Origin: Ruminococcoides sp052118065
Lineage (GTDB): Bacteria; Bacillota; Clostridia; Oscillospirales; Acutalibacteraceae
Assembly: GCA_052118065.1 (NCBI GenBank)
Contig: JBQKHY010000011.1
Span: 1 to 64,000, forward strand
Direction: 5' to 3'
DNA: 64,000 nucleotides
A program made the position numbers and the translations under genes. Position 1 is the stretch's first letter; each line of letters starts with the position of its first letter. Under the pieces are notes generated by a model. It made no database searches. It saw only the letters and a program-made list of their open reading frames with translations, and was not told where the DNA came from. Shown piece by piece: positions 51,487 to 59,939 of the stretch.

Positions 51487-52129
51487 GTATGATATTATTT
51501 TGTTTGACTTAGACGGTACAATTTCTGAAAGTGCTACAGGTATTCGTTATAGCCTTGAAAAAACTATTGAGCAAGTTGGTTGTGATACATTTGATACAAG
51601 CAATTATAAGTTGTATATAGGTCCACCACTACTTGATACTTTCACAAATCTTTGTCATCTAAGTGGAAAACCTGCCGAAGATGCAGTTGAGGTTTACCGT
51701 CATTATTATGATACTGAGGGTAAGCTGATGAATAAGCCTTATAAGGGCATAAAAGAAACTTTATTGGAAATTAAATCAACCGGTGTTAAGGTTGCAGTTG
51801 CCACCTCTAAGTATGAAAAATTTGCAGAAGAAATTGTTGAGAACTTAGGTTTAACAGAATGTTTTGATGCAGTATGTGGCTCTTTAGCTGATGGTAGTAG
51901 GAAAGATAAAAAGGATATTATCCCTTATGCAGTAAATAGATTAGGAAAAGATTTTAACAGTAAAATCGCTATGGTAGGGGATACTTATTTTGATGCAAAA
52001 GGTGCCAGACTTTGTAATGTTGATTTTGTTGGTGTACTTTATGGCTATGGTGACAAAGAATCAATGGAAAATGAAGGTGCTACTGTATTTGCAGAAACTC
52101 CGGAAGATTTAAAAAATTATTTACTGTAA
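51470..52129 (+). CDS. HAD-superfamily phosphatase (phosphoglycolate phosphatase-like)
   Basis: A 219-residue hydrolase with motif I FDLDGTISES (Asp nucleophile at about 12), motif II ATSKYEKF, the motif III Lys in KDIIPYAV, and motif IV MVGDTYFDAKGA. The helical cap between residues 18 and 85 is of the PGP/PpaX type. Substrates of this group include phosphoglycolate and pyrophosphate. It lies in an operon with the thioesterase. Confidence 0.88.
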   Translation: MKSLSKYDIILFDLDGTISESATGIRYSLEKTIEQVGCDTFDTSNYKLYIGPPLLDTFTNLCHLSGKPAEDAVEVYRHYYDTEGKLMNKPYKGIKETLLEIKSTGVKVAVATSKYEKFAEEIVENLGLTECFDAVCGSLADGSRKDKKDIIPYAVNRLGKDFNSKIAMVGDTYFDAKGARLCNVDFVGVLYGYGDKESMENEGATVFAETPEDLKNYLL

Positions 52130-52187
52130 CATTTTATAGCAAGTCCTTGCATATGTATTTTATATGGAATACGGAAGGACTGATAAA

Positions 52188-52649
52188 ATGTTTGTACTAA
52201 CAGTAAAAACAAAGATTAATAACAAAAAGAAATTTTTATTTATGTGTGCTTTTGGGTTGATACTGATTTTAGCAGTAGTGTTTGTGTCTTGTGACAACAC
52301 ACCTAAAAGTGCATATTGTAAAGAGATAGGTGAGTATTCTCTCAGCTTTTCCACAAGTAATGATAAGGAAACTTTCTTGTCTTACTTTAATGTTAACGGA
52401 CAACCTGTTACTATTGATAATGTGAGAATACCGGAAAATTTCAACTCTACATACGAAAGATATAATAAGATACAAAAGACTATGGGACTTGACCTAAATA
52501 ACTTTAAGGGCAAAACCACTAAGCGTTATGTTTATAAAGGAAAGGACAACTACTTTGTTTCTATACTTACTTATAAAGGTAAGGTAGTAGGCTGTCACAA
52601 ATCTAAGGAACTTTATGGAAGTGACTTTGTATCTTTGCTAAAGGAGTAA
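52188..52649 (+). CDS. DUF4830-like membrane or lipoprotein-like protein
   Basis: A 153-residue protein with a short cytoplasmic start, one hydrophobic segment (about 15-34) ending in VFVSC, and an exported domain. The segment IPENFNSTYERYNKIQKTMG and YVYKGK, with KGKVVGC, resembles DUF4830 of clostridia as I recall it. The Cys after FVS could be a lipobox but lacks the strict consensus. The ATG at 52188 has GGAAGGA upstream. Function unknown. It ends two bases before the pseudouridine synthase gene. Confidence 0.7.
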   Translation: MFVLTVKTKINNKKKFLFMCAFGLILILAVVFVSCDNTPKSAYCKEIGEYSLSFSTSNDKETFLSYFNVNGQPVTIDNVRIPENFNSTYERYNKIQKTMGLDLNNFKGKTTKRYVYKGKDNYFVSILTYKGKVVGCHKSKELYGSDFVSLLKE

Positions 52650-52650
52650 A

Positions 52651-53355
52651 ATGAGAATTGATAAATTCCTTGTGTCACAAAATATTTGCACAAGAAAAGA
52701 AGCACAAAAACTGGTTAGAAAAGGATTAGTAAAAATTGACAGTGAAATTGTAAAAAAGCCTGAAACTAAACTTGACCCTAATATAAACAAGGTTACTGTA
52801 GATGGCAAAGAAATTTCTTATCAAGAATATGTGTATATTATAATGAACAAGCCTAAGGGTTATATCTCTGCCAGTAATGATAAAAATGCAGAAACTGTTG
52901 TTGACCTTGTGCCAAAGGAAATGAGAAGGAAAAATCTTTTTCCGGCAGGACGACTTGATAAAGATACAACAGGTATGCTGATTATTACTGATGACGGTGA
53001 CTTTGCCCATAGAATGTTATCACCTAAAAAGCATGTGGAAAAGGTGTATAAGGCAACCCTTGACGGTGAAGTTACAGATGAAATGGTAGAGAACTTCAGG
53101 AAGGGTATTTCTTTCTACGATGGCACACTTTGCCTATCGGCAAAATTACTTCCAAACAAGGAAAATCCACATATTGCAAGGGTAATTATACGGGAAGGTA
53201 AGTATCATCAGGTAAAAAAGATGTTTTTAACACAGGGATTAACAGTAAAAGAACTACACAGAGAGCAAATCGGTATGCTAAAATTGCCCAAAGATTTGGC
53301 TCCCGGTGAATGTAGATTTATGCAAGAGGATGAGAAGCGTAATATATTTTTGTAA
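52651..53355 (+). CDS. RsuA/RluB-family 16S/23S rRNA pseudouridine synthase
   Basis: A 234-residue enzyme that isomerises uridine in rRNA. An N-terminal S4 RNA-binding domain (about 1-60, MRIDKFLVSQNICTRKEA) precedes the catalytic domain, with the active-site Asp in AGRLDKDTTGMLIITDDG. MNKPKGYISA and EGKYHQVKKMF complete the set. The S4-plus-short-catalytic layout fits RsuA or RluB/E/F; the target base is not certain. The ATG follows two bases after the preceding stop. Confidence 0.9.
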   Translation: MRIDKFLVSQNICTRKEAQKLVRKGLVKIDSEIVKKPETKLDPNINKVTVDGKEISYQEYVYIIMNKPKGYISASNDKNAETVVDLVPKEMRRKNLFPAGRLDKDTTGMLIITDDGDFAHRMLSPKKHVEKVYKATLDGEVTDEMVENFRKGISFYDGTLCLSAKLLPNKENPHIARVIIREGKYHQVKKMFLTQGLTVKELHREQIGMLKLPKDLAPGECRFMQEDEKRNIFL

Positions 53356-53542
53356 GTTATAAACAAAAAATATGAACATTTTTTATATGTGTGGCTTTTT
53401 GCCTAAAATCTTGCGTTAATATTTAGTTAAAAATATAGTAGCCAAATCAACAAAAAAATGATATACTACATTATGATATACGAAACTATTGGTGAGGAAT
53501 GGTAAAATCCTTGCTTATTTATACAGGGAGGTTATAGTTAGT

Positions 53543-54655
53543 ATGGCAAATGTATCTTTAAGACATGTTTATAAAATCTATGACGGTGGTGTAACTGCTG
53601 TTACAGATTTTAACCTAGAAATCGAAGACAAAGAATTTATTATTTTGGTTGGTCCTTCAGGTTGTGGTAAGTCAACAACACTAAGAATGATTGCCGGTCT
53701 AGAAGACATCAGTAAGGGTGAACTTTACATTGGTGATATGCTAGCAAACGATGTAGCACCAAAGGATAGAGATATTGCAATGGTATTCCAGAACTATGCT
53801 CTATATCCACATATGACAGTTTATGATAATATGGCATTTGGTCTAAAGCTAAGAAAGACACCAAAGGAAGAAATCAAGGAAAGAGTTCAGGAAGCTGCTA
53901 GAATTCTTGGTATTGAACAGTACCTAGATAGAAAGCCTAAGGCTTTATCAGGTGGTCAGAGACAGAGAGTTGCTCTTGGTCGTGCTATCGTTCGTGACCC
54001 TAAGGTATTCCTACTTGACGAACCACTATCTAACTTGGACGCAAAGCTTCGTGCACAGATGCGTACAGAAATTTCTAAGCTATATCAGAGACTAGGTACA
54101 ACATTCATCTATGTTACTCATGACCAGACAGAAGCTATGACAATGGGTACTAGAATCGTTGTTATGAAAGACGGTTTCATTCAGCAGGTTGATACACCTC
54201 AGCATCTATATGATCTACCTTGCAACGAATTCGTTGCAGGTTTCATCGGTTCACCTCAGATGAACTTCATTGATGCTACTCTTTCTAAGAAGGGTAATCA
54301 GGTTTGTGCTGAATTCGGTGGTTATAGCATTCCACTACCTGCAAGCAAGAACGAAGGCGGCAAGCTAGACGCTTACATCGGTAAGGCAGTTAGAATCGGT
54401 ATCCGTCCTGAACATGTACATGACGAAGCTGAATACCTAGAAAGACTAACAGAAAGTACTCTAGAAGCTAATGTTGATGTTACAGAACTTATGGGTGCTG
54501 AAATTTACCTATATGTTAACATTGAAGGTATTCCAATTATCGCTAGAGTTGAACCAACATCAAAGGCTCAGCCTGGTGACAAGATCAAGATTGCATTTGA
54601 AACTGAAAAGATTCATGTATTTGATCCTGAAACAGAAAAGACTATCACAAACTGA
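53543..54655 (+). CDS. Sugar ABC transporter ATPase (MsmK/UgpC type)
   Basis: A 370-residue ATPase for CUT1 carbohydrate importers. It shows Walker A GPSGCGKST, the signature LSGGQRQRVALGRAI, Walker B VFLLDEPLSNLDA and the His-switch YVTHDQTEAM. The C-terminal regulatory/TOBE region (about 240-370) is full length. No permease or binding protein is nearby, which suits a shared ATPase that energises several sugar importers. The ATG at 53543 has GGGAGG 11 bases upstream; the earlier start at 53489 has none. A strong terminator follows. Confidence 0.93.
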   Translation: MANVSLRHVYKIYDGGVTAVTDFNLEIEDKEFIILVGPSGCGKSTTLRMIAGLEDISKGELYIGDMLANDVAPKDRDIAMVFQNYALYPHMTVYDNMAFGLKLRKTPKEEIKERVQEAARILGIEQYLDRKPKALSGGQRQRVALGRAIVRDPKVFLLDEPLSNLDAKLRAQMRTEISKLYQRLGTTFIYVTHDQTEAMTMGTRIVVMKDGFIQQVDTPQHLYDLPCNEFVAGFIGSPQMNFIDATLSKKGNQVCAEFGGYSIPLPASKNEGGKLDAYIGKAVRIGIRPEHVHDEAEYLERLTESTLEANVDVTELMGAEIYLYVNIEGIPIIARVEPTSKAQPGDKIKIAFETEKIHVFDPETEKTITN

Positions 54656-54671
54656 TAACTTGATACTTATG

Positions 54672-54700
54672 ACCCCCTCTTTTGAGGGGGTTTGTTGTTA
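54672..54700 (+). terminator. Intrinsic terminator after the ABC ATPase
   Basis: ACCCCCTC (54672-54679) pairs with GAGGGGGT (54684-54691) around TTTT, followed by TTGTTGTTA. Confidence 0.85.
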
Positions 54701-54965
54701 TATTAAAATATTTCTTTGTTAAGCATAACACAGAAATCACCACTGAAGAATTACTAAAACGGACAAATTGGTAAAAATGTATCACGAATATACCCACAAA
54801 ATAGGGCAATTTGTGATTTTAGTGAAAATTCTCCCTGAAAATTGAAAATAAATGTTGCAATTTTCTGAGTTTTTGTGTAAAATGTATATGATGAACAATA
54901 TAATTATATGACTTGTAAAGAAAGTGTTAGTCATTATCACCATATAAATCAGGGAGGAAAATAAT
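54701..54965. other. AT-rich spacer before the PucR-type regulator
   Basis: No gene or repeat is seen. A TATAAT at 54899-54904 without a clear -35 is the likely promoter of the following gene, and GGGAGGAAA at its end is the ribosome site. Confidence 0.5.
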
Positions 54966-56051
54966 ATGTCAAATAGACTCTTTCAAGGAGTAATACACCA
55001 AATGAGAGATACCATTAATAGAACAATCGGTATTGTTGATGAAACATCAGTGGTTATTGCTTGTTCAGAACTTGGCAGAATTGGTGAAGTAAACGAAAGT
55101 ATAAATGCCGAAACATTGTCATCTACTGTTCCTTATGTTATTAACGGATATACATACAAATCATTTGGAGCAAATCAAAGACCAGAGTATGCAGTCTTTG
55201 TTTCCGGTACAGATGAGGCAGCCCAAAGATATGCGGGCCTTTTGGCTATTTCCCTGAATTCTATTAAGCAGTATTATGATGAAAAGTATGATAGAAGTAA
55301 TTTTATCAAAAGTGTTATCCTAGATAATATCCTACCGGGGGATATTTATCTAAAGGCAAGAGAACTTCACTTTAACTCAGAAGTTACCAGAGTTGTTATG
55401 TTAATCAGAATTACATCCAAGACAGATATTTCTGCTTATGATGTTCTTCAAAACCTATTTCCTGATAAGTCTAAGGATTTTATCATTAACATTAACGAAA
55501 CTGAGATTGCTCTTGTTAAGGAACTAAAACCGGGTATTAAAGAAAAGGACCTAGAGAAGTTAGCTGGTTCTATTGTTGATACACTTTCTTCTGAATTCTA
55601 TACTCATTGTACAGTTGGTATCGGTACTATTGTAATGGGTATCAAGGATTTGGCTCATTCATTTAAGGAAGCACAGGTTGCCCTTGAAGTCGGAAAGGTA
55701 TTTGATAACGAAAGAAAAATTGTCAGCTATGACAACCTTGGTATTGCAAGACTTGTTTATCAGCTACCTACTACTCTTTGTGAAATGTTCCTAAAGGAAG
55801 TTTTCAAGAAAGGCTCAATTGACAGCCTAGACCAAGAAACTCTGTTTACAATTCAGAAGTTCTTTGAAAACAACCTAAATGTTTCTGAAACATCAAGAAA
55901 GTTATTTGTTCACAGAAACACACTTGTTTACAGACTTGAAAAAATCAAGAAGTTAACAGGTCTTGACCTAAGAGAATTTGAAGATGCAATCGTCTTTAAA
56001 GTAGCATTAATGGTAAGAAGATACCTAGATGCTAACCCTACAAAATACTAA
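54966..56051 (+). CDS. CdaR/PucR-type transcriptional regulator
   Basis: A 361-residue cytoplasmic regulator. The N-terminal part (about 1-130) is a sensor region resembling sugar-diacid recognition domains. The middle is a GGDEF-like fold typical of PucR proteins. The C-terminal helix-turn-helix (about 300-355) reads NNLNVSETSRKLFVHRNTLV followed by YRLEKIKKLTGLDLR. Family members often activate catabolic genes in response to small carboxylates. Here it precedes ftsE, separated by a hairpin; whether it controls cell division or is simply adjacent is unknown. Confidence 0.82.
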   Translation: MSNRLFQGVIHQMRDTINRTIGIVDETSVVIACSELGRIGEVNESINAETLSSTVPYVINGYTYKSFGANQRPEYAVFVSGTDEAAQRYAGLLAISLNSIKQYYDEKYDRSNFIKSVILDNILPGDIYLKARELHFNSEVTRVVMLIRITSKTDISAYDVLQNLFPDKSKDFIININETEIALVKELKPGIKEKDLEKLAGSIVDTLSSEFYTHCTVGIGTIVMGIKDLAHSFKEAQVALEVGKVFDNERKIVSYDNLGIARLVYQLPTTLCEMFLKEVFKKGSIDSLDQETLFTIQKFFENNLNVSETSRKLFVHRNTLVYRLEKIKKLTGLDLREFEDAIVFKVALMVRRYLDANPTKY

Positions 56052-56062
56052 AATTAATAAGG

Positions 56063-56098
56063 ACTCGCTTCTCAAATTCATTTGCGGAGCGAGTTTTG
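56063..56098 (+). terminator. Intrinsic terminator before ftsE
   Basis: ACTCGCT (56063-56069) pairs with AGCGAGT (56088-56094), then TTTGT. The loop is long (18 bases), so it may be partial. Confidence 0.6.
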
Positions 56099-56145
56099 TA
56101 CACATTGGTAAATAACATTTGTTACCATTTTGGAGAGATTTTTTT

Positions 56146-57180
56146 ATGATAGAATTTAAAAATGTATCAAAGGACTACCCTTCAGGTACTCATGCGTTGC
56201 ATAATATCAACCTAAAGATTAACAACGGTGACTTTGTGTTTATTGTTGGTTCTTCCGGTGCCGGTAAGAGTACATTCTTAAAGATGATTATGGCTGAAGA
56301 AAAATTAACAAAAGGTGAAATTGTTGTTGACGGAATCAGAATGAGTAAGCTTAAGAGAAGGAAAGTTCCTTTCTTAAGAAGAAAGATGGGTATTGTTTTC
56401 CAGGACTTCCGTCTGATTGAAAAGATGACAGTTTACGATAATGTTGCTTTTGCTATGAGATGTGTTGGTGCATCTAACAAAACAATCAAAACTCGAGTTC
56501 CTTATATTCTAAAACTGGTTGGTTTGGGCAGTAAGATTAAGAGTAAGCCTAACCAACTTTCCGGTGGTGAACAACAGAGAGTTTCTTTGGCAAGAGCCTT
56601 AGTAAATAACCCTGAGATTATCATTGCCGATGAACCTACAGGTAATGTTGACCCTGAAATGTCACATGAAATTATTGACCTACTTTCTGAAATCAATAAG
56701 CAAGGTACAACAATCATTATTGTTACCCATGAACATGACCTTGTTAAGGAATTCGGTAAGAGAGTTATTGAAATTCATAAGGGTAAGATTATTCACGATA
56801 CAAAGCTTGAGCGTAAGTCTGCTGAAGATATTGAACTTATGTCATCATACGATCAGGAAAATTCCGATGATGAGCTTAGCCCGCTTCTAAAGATTGACCA
56901 AGAGTCACCTGAAGAAGTACAGGAACTACCTGTTCAAAAGCTAAGAATGTTAAACAAGATGGCAGAAGAAAAGACTGCTCCTGAAAAGCCTAAGACAAAG
57001 GTTGAAAAGGCTGTTGAAAACATTGACAAGATTGTTGAAGAAATCGAAACAGATGACAGAGAGGACTTAATCCATACAGTAACTCTTGATCCGGCAAAAA
57101 TTAAGAGAATTATTGCTGCCGATAGGGAGAAAAAGGAAAGGGATGCTCAGGTAGATTCTGTTATTGATTCACTAAGGTAA
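56146..57180 (+). CDS. ftsE: Cell-division ABC ATPase FtsE with long C-terminal extension
   Basis: The first about 225 residues are FtsE: Walker A GSSGAGKST (35-43), LSGGEQQRVSLARAL, IIADEPTGNVDPE and the switch His in VTHEHD. FtsEX couples ATP hydrolysis to activation of peptidoglycan hydrolases at the division site. Usual length is about 228; this one has 344. The extra part (about 228-344) is Glu/Lys-rich, predicted coiled or disordered, with DDELSPLL, EKAVENIDKIVEE and a C-terminal DPAKIKRIIAADREKKERD helix. The ATG at 56146 follows GGAGAG. ftsX follows 21 bases later. Confidence 0.93.
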   Translation: MIEFKNVSKDYPSGTHALHNINLKINNGDFVFIVGSSGAGKSTFLKMIMAEEKLTKGEIVVDGIRMSKLKRRKVPFLRRKMGIVFQDFRLIEKMTVYDNVAFAMRCVGASNKTIKTRVPYILKLVGLGSKIKSKPNQLSGGEQQRVSLARALVNNPEIIIADEPTGNVDPEMSHEIIDLLSEINKQGTTIIIVTHEHDLVKEFGKRVIEIHKGKIIHDTKLERKSAEDIELMSSYDQENSDDELSPLLKIDQESPEEVQELPVQKLRMLNKMAEEKTAPEKPKTKVEKAVENIDKIVEEIETDDREDLIHTVTLDPAKIKRIIAADREKKERDAQVDSVIDSLR

Positions 57181-57201
57181 AATAGAAAAGGAAATGTAAA
57201 A

Positions 57202-58107
57202 ATGAAGCTTAGTAATTTAGGTTATTTAATCAAAGAAGGTATCAGAAATATCTGGTCAAATAGAATGATGAGCCTTGCTTCCATTGGTGTTCTTTTATCT
57301 TGCCTTGTACTGACAGGTGCTGCTGTTATGGCATCTTTAAATGTAAAAACAATTGTTGACAAAGTTGGAGATAGCAACGAAACAACTGTTTATATGGAAG
57401 ATAAAGCAACTGATGCAGTAATCACAAATGCCGGAAAACAAATGGAAGGCTTAAGTAATGTTACCTCTGTTTCTTTCTTCCCTAAGGAAGATGCTATTAA
57501 GGACTACAAGGATGTTCTTGGTGACAAGGTTTTTGCTGAAATGGAAGGTGACGGTAATCCACTTCCTGATGCTTATAAGGTTACTGTTAAGGACTTATCA
57601 AAATATGAAAGTACAGTAAAGCAAATCCAAAATATTAAGGGTGTTGCAACTGTATCATCTCAAACTGATGTTGCAGATAAATTAACAAGTCTAAACAAGA
57701 TTATACAGATTCTTTCTGTTGCAATTGTTTTGGCACTTGTAATTATTTCACTATTTATTATTTCTAATACAATTCGTATGAGTATGTATGCAAGAAGATA
57801 CGAAATCAGTATTATGAAGTCTGTTGGTGCAACAGATACATTTGTTAGAATACCATTCCTAGTTGAAGGTATTATTATGGGTGCTATAGCCGGTGTTATT
57901 TCTACATTTGGATTAATGCTTATTTATGATTTGATTATAGAAGCATTGCAGTATGTAGTACCATTTAAGGCAATAGCATTCAACTCAGTAATGTGGCCAT
58001 TCCTTGGTGCATTTATTATTGCAGGTGTATTTGTTGGTATTTTAGGTGGTCTTATCAGTATTGGTAAGTACCTAAAGAAAGAAGGTTCAATTATCCTTGG
58101 TTGGTAA
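57202..58107 (+). CDS. ftsX: Cell-division permease FtsX
   Basis: A 301-residue membrane partner of FtsE with four spans. The cytoplasmic start (YLIKEGIRNIWSNRMMSLAS) and first span are family-typical. The large extracellular loop (about 45-165) includes FFPKEDAIKDYKDVLGD and would contact the wall hydrolase. RRYEISIMKSVGATDTFVR is the conserved cytoplasmic coupling segment. It is followed 29 bases later by the M23 hydrolase, the likely target of FtsEX. Confidence 0.94.
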   Translation: MKLSNLGYLIKEGIRNIWSNRMMSLASIGVLLSCLVLTGAAVMASLNVKTIVDKVGDSNETTVYMEDKATDAVITNAGKQMEGLSNVTSVSFFPKEDAIKDYKDVLGDKVFAEMEGDGNPLPDAYKVTVKDLSKYESTVKQIQNIKGVATVSSQTDVADKLTSLNKIIQILSVAIVLALVIISLFIISNTIRMSMYARRYEISIMKSVGATDTFVRIPFLVEGIIMGAIAGVISTFGLMLIYDLIIEALQYVVPFKAIAFNSVMWPFLGAFIIAGVFVGILGGLISIGKYLKKEGSIILGW

Positions 58108-58136
58108 TTGAATGTATCTCTGAAAGGAGCATAGCA

Positions 58137-59462
58137 ATGAAAAAAGAGATAATCTCGGCGATTTTGGCTTTGACTGTAGTTGGTGGCACATTTGCTATTG
58201 GTGCAAAGGTACAGCCTAGCACAGTTGTTGCTCAAGACTCTATTTCTGAACTTGAACAAAGACAAGCAGAGTTAAAGCAAAAGTCAGAACAGTATGAGAA
58301 AGAATTAGAGAAAAACAACAGTAAGATTGCTAAGACAAAGCAGTATCAAAAGACTTTGCTTAACAGAATTGACGCTGTTAATGATGAAATTGTTGTAAGC
58401 CAAGAGAAGATTACAACACTTAACAATCAAATTTCTGCTAAAACTAAGAAAATCAAAAAGCTAAACAGTGACATTAGTTCCAGAACAAATACTCTAAGAA
58501 AGAGAATTAAGACTATCTATATGTCAGGTGATGTTAGTTCCCTAGAAATTATCCTAGGTGCTAAGGATTTTAGTGATTTTCTTGATAAGGTTGAACTTGT
58601 TAGAAATGTAAGTAACTTTGATGAAAAGTTGATTTCTGATATTGAAACAGATATGAAAACTGTTAAGTCAGAAAAAACTGCCCTAGAAAAGGACAAAGCA
58701 AAACAAGTTAAAGAAAAGAAAAATCTACAAGCTAAACAAGCTGACTTGCAGTCTGTTGTTGATGAAAATAAAAAAGTGTTAAGCACACTTTATACTCGTA
58801 ACAAAAAGCAAGAGGAAGCTATTAAGGCTAATAACGGTGCTTTGAATGGTATTGATGATCAAATTCAATCATACTACGAAGAACAAGCTAGAAAGGCTGC
58901 CGAAAAAGCCAGAGAGAACAACTCAAACAAGGGTTCTAACGGTGGATCAAACAGTGGTTCAAACAACAATGGTTATTCCAACAATAGTGGTGTCAGTAGC
59001 AACAATGGTGGTGGCAGTTATACACCTGTAACACCATCAGGTTCAGGCTACACATGGCCTGTACCTGGACATACTGCACTTTCATCAGTATTTGGTGAAG
59101 ACAGAGGTACTTATGGTCATGGTGCTATTGATATTTCAGACGGTAGCATTATGGGTGCAACAGTCGTTGCTGCTGACTCAGGTACAGTTGTTGTTTCCAA
59201 CAACTCATGTACACATAACTGGGGTAAATCCGGTTCATGTGGCTGTGGTGGTGGCTACGGCAACTATGTATGGATTGACCATGGTAACGGTAAAGCTACA
59301 ATCTACGGTCACCTTACAAGAACAGTTGTAAGTCAGGGTTCCCATGTTTCTAAGGGTCAGGTTATCGGTTATGTAGGTTCTACCGGTTGGTCTAGTGGTC
59401 CTCATCTACACTTTGAATGTAGAATTAACGGTACAAAGTATGACCCAATGTCAGAGTTCTGA
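58137..59462 (+). CDS. Exported coiled-coil M23 peptidase (FtsEX-dependent hydrolase type)
   Basis: A 441-residue wall hydrolase. A signal peptide (about 1-35) precedes a long coiled coil (about 40-245), a Ser/Asn/Gly-rich linker, and a C-terminal LytM/M23 domain. Metal ligands are in TYGHGAIDIS (His, Asp) and GPHLHFE (His). A Cys-containing insertion (CTHNWGKSGSCGCGGG) sits within the domain. PcsB/CwlO/EnvC proteins have the same coiled-coil-plus-hydrolase plan and are activated by FtsX. The ATG at 58137 follows GAAAGGAG. Confidence 0.92.
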   Translation: MKKEIISAILALTVVGGTFAIGAKVQPSTVVAQDSISELEQRQAELKQKSEQYEKELEKNNSKIAKTKQYQKTLLNRIDAVNDEIVVSQEKITTLNNQISAKTKKIKKLNSDISSRTNTLRKRIKTIYMSGDVSSLEIILGAKDFSDFLDKVELVRNVSNFDEKLISDIETDMKTVKSEKTALEKDKAKQVKEKKNLQAKQADLQSVVDENKKVLSTLYTRNKKQEEAIKANNGALNGIDDQIQSYYEEQARKAAEKARENNSNKGSNGGSNSGSNNNGYSNNSGVSSNNGGGSYTPVTPSGSGYTWPVPGHTALSSVFGEDRGTYGHGAIDISDGSIMGATVVAADSGTVVVSNNSCTHNWGKSGSCGCGGGYGNYVWIDHGNGKATIYGHLTRTVVSQGSHVSKGQVIGYVGSTGWSSGPHLHFECRINGTKYDPMSEF

Positions 59463-59464
59463 TT

Positions 59465-59869
59465 ATGAGCAATAGAAGAGAAAGACGACCTGTTAAAAAG
59501 GGTGTACCACTAGGGGTTACTGTTACAATTGCAGCAATTTGTTCTGCTATTGCTTTTTCCGGTGCTTATGTTTATGCAATGCATACCTTTAATTCAAAGG
59601 TTACTGACTTAAACGAAAAGCAAAGAATGTTTACAAAACTTTATGAGGTTGATTCAGCAGTTAGAGAGAACTACAAGGGTTCAATTGATGAAGAAACTTT
59701 GAGAGAGTCTTTATCCTCTACATATGTTAAAAGTGTTGATAATGACAACATTCTTTATGTTCCGGAAAGTGACTATAATGAAGATAAATACAGTAAGGAC
59801 TACAAGAGTTTCAAAATTTCTGACGGCTCATATGTGCTAATTAAAAAATCTTCATTAAAAAATAATTAG
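59465..59869 (+). CDS. Membrane-anchored stub resembling the N-terminus of S41 peptidase (CtpA)
   Basis: A 134-residue protein with a basic start, one membrane span (about 15-40) and an outward segment. LYEVDSAVRENYKGSIDEETLRESL resembles the N-terminal domain of carboxy-terminal processing proteases. The PDZ and protease domains are absent; the frame ends in a stop after KKSSLKNN. In related clostridia a full S41 gene often follows ftsEX-M23 (from memory). It may be a remnant or a functional regulator. The start is two bases after the M23 stop. Confidence 0.65.
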   Translation: MSNRRERRPVKKGVPLGVTVTIAAICSAIAFSGAYVYAMHTFNSKVTDLNEKQRMFTKLYEVDSAVRENYKGSIDEETLRESLSSTYVKSVDNDNILYVPESDYNEDKYSKDYKSFKISDGSYVLIKKSSLKNN

Positions 59870-59893
59870 TTCAACAAAATAAGCATAATTTTT

Positions 59894-59937
59894 CCCTCTT
59901 TGCATACTATTATAGAAATAGTGCAAAGGGGGATTTT
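59894..59937 (+). promoter_or_regulatory. Hairpin covering the ribosome site of the next gene
   Basis: CCCTCTTTGCA (59894-59904) pairs over 11 bases with TGCAAAGGGGG (59922-59932, one G-T). CTAT/ATAG extends the stem on the loop side after a two-base bulge. The GGGGG is the likely Shine-Dalgarno of the TTG at 59940. ATTTTCTT follows, so it may instead or also act as a terminator. Confidence 0.6.
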
Positions 59938-59939
59938 CT

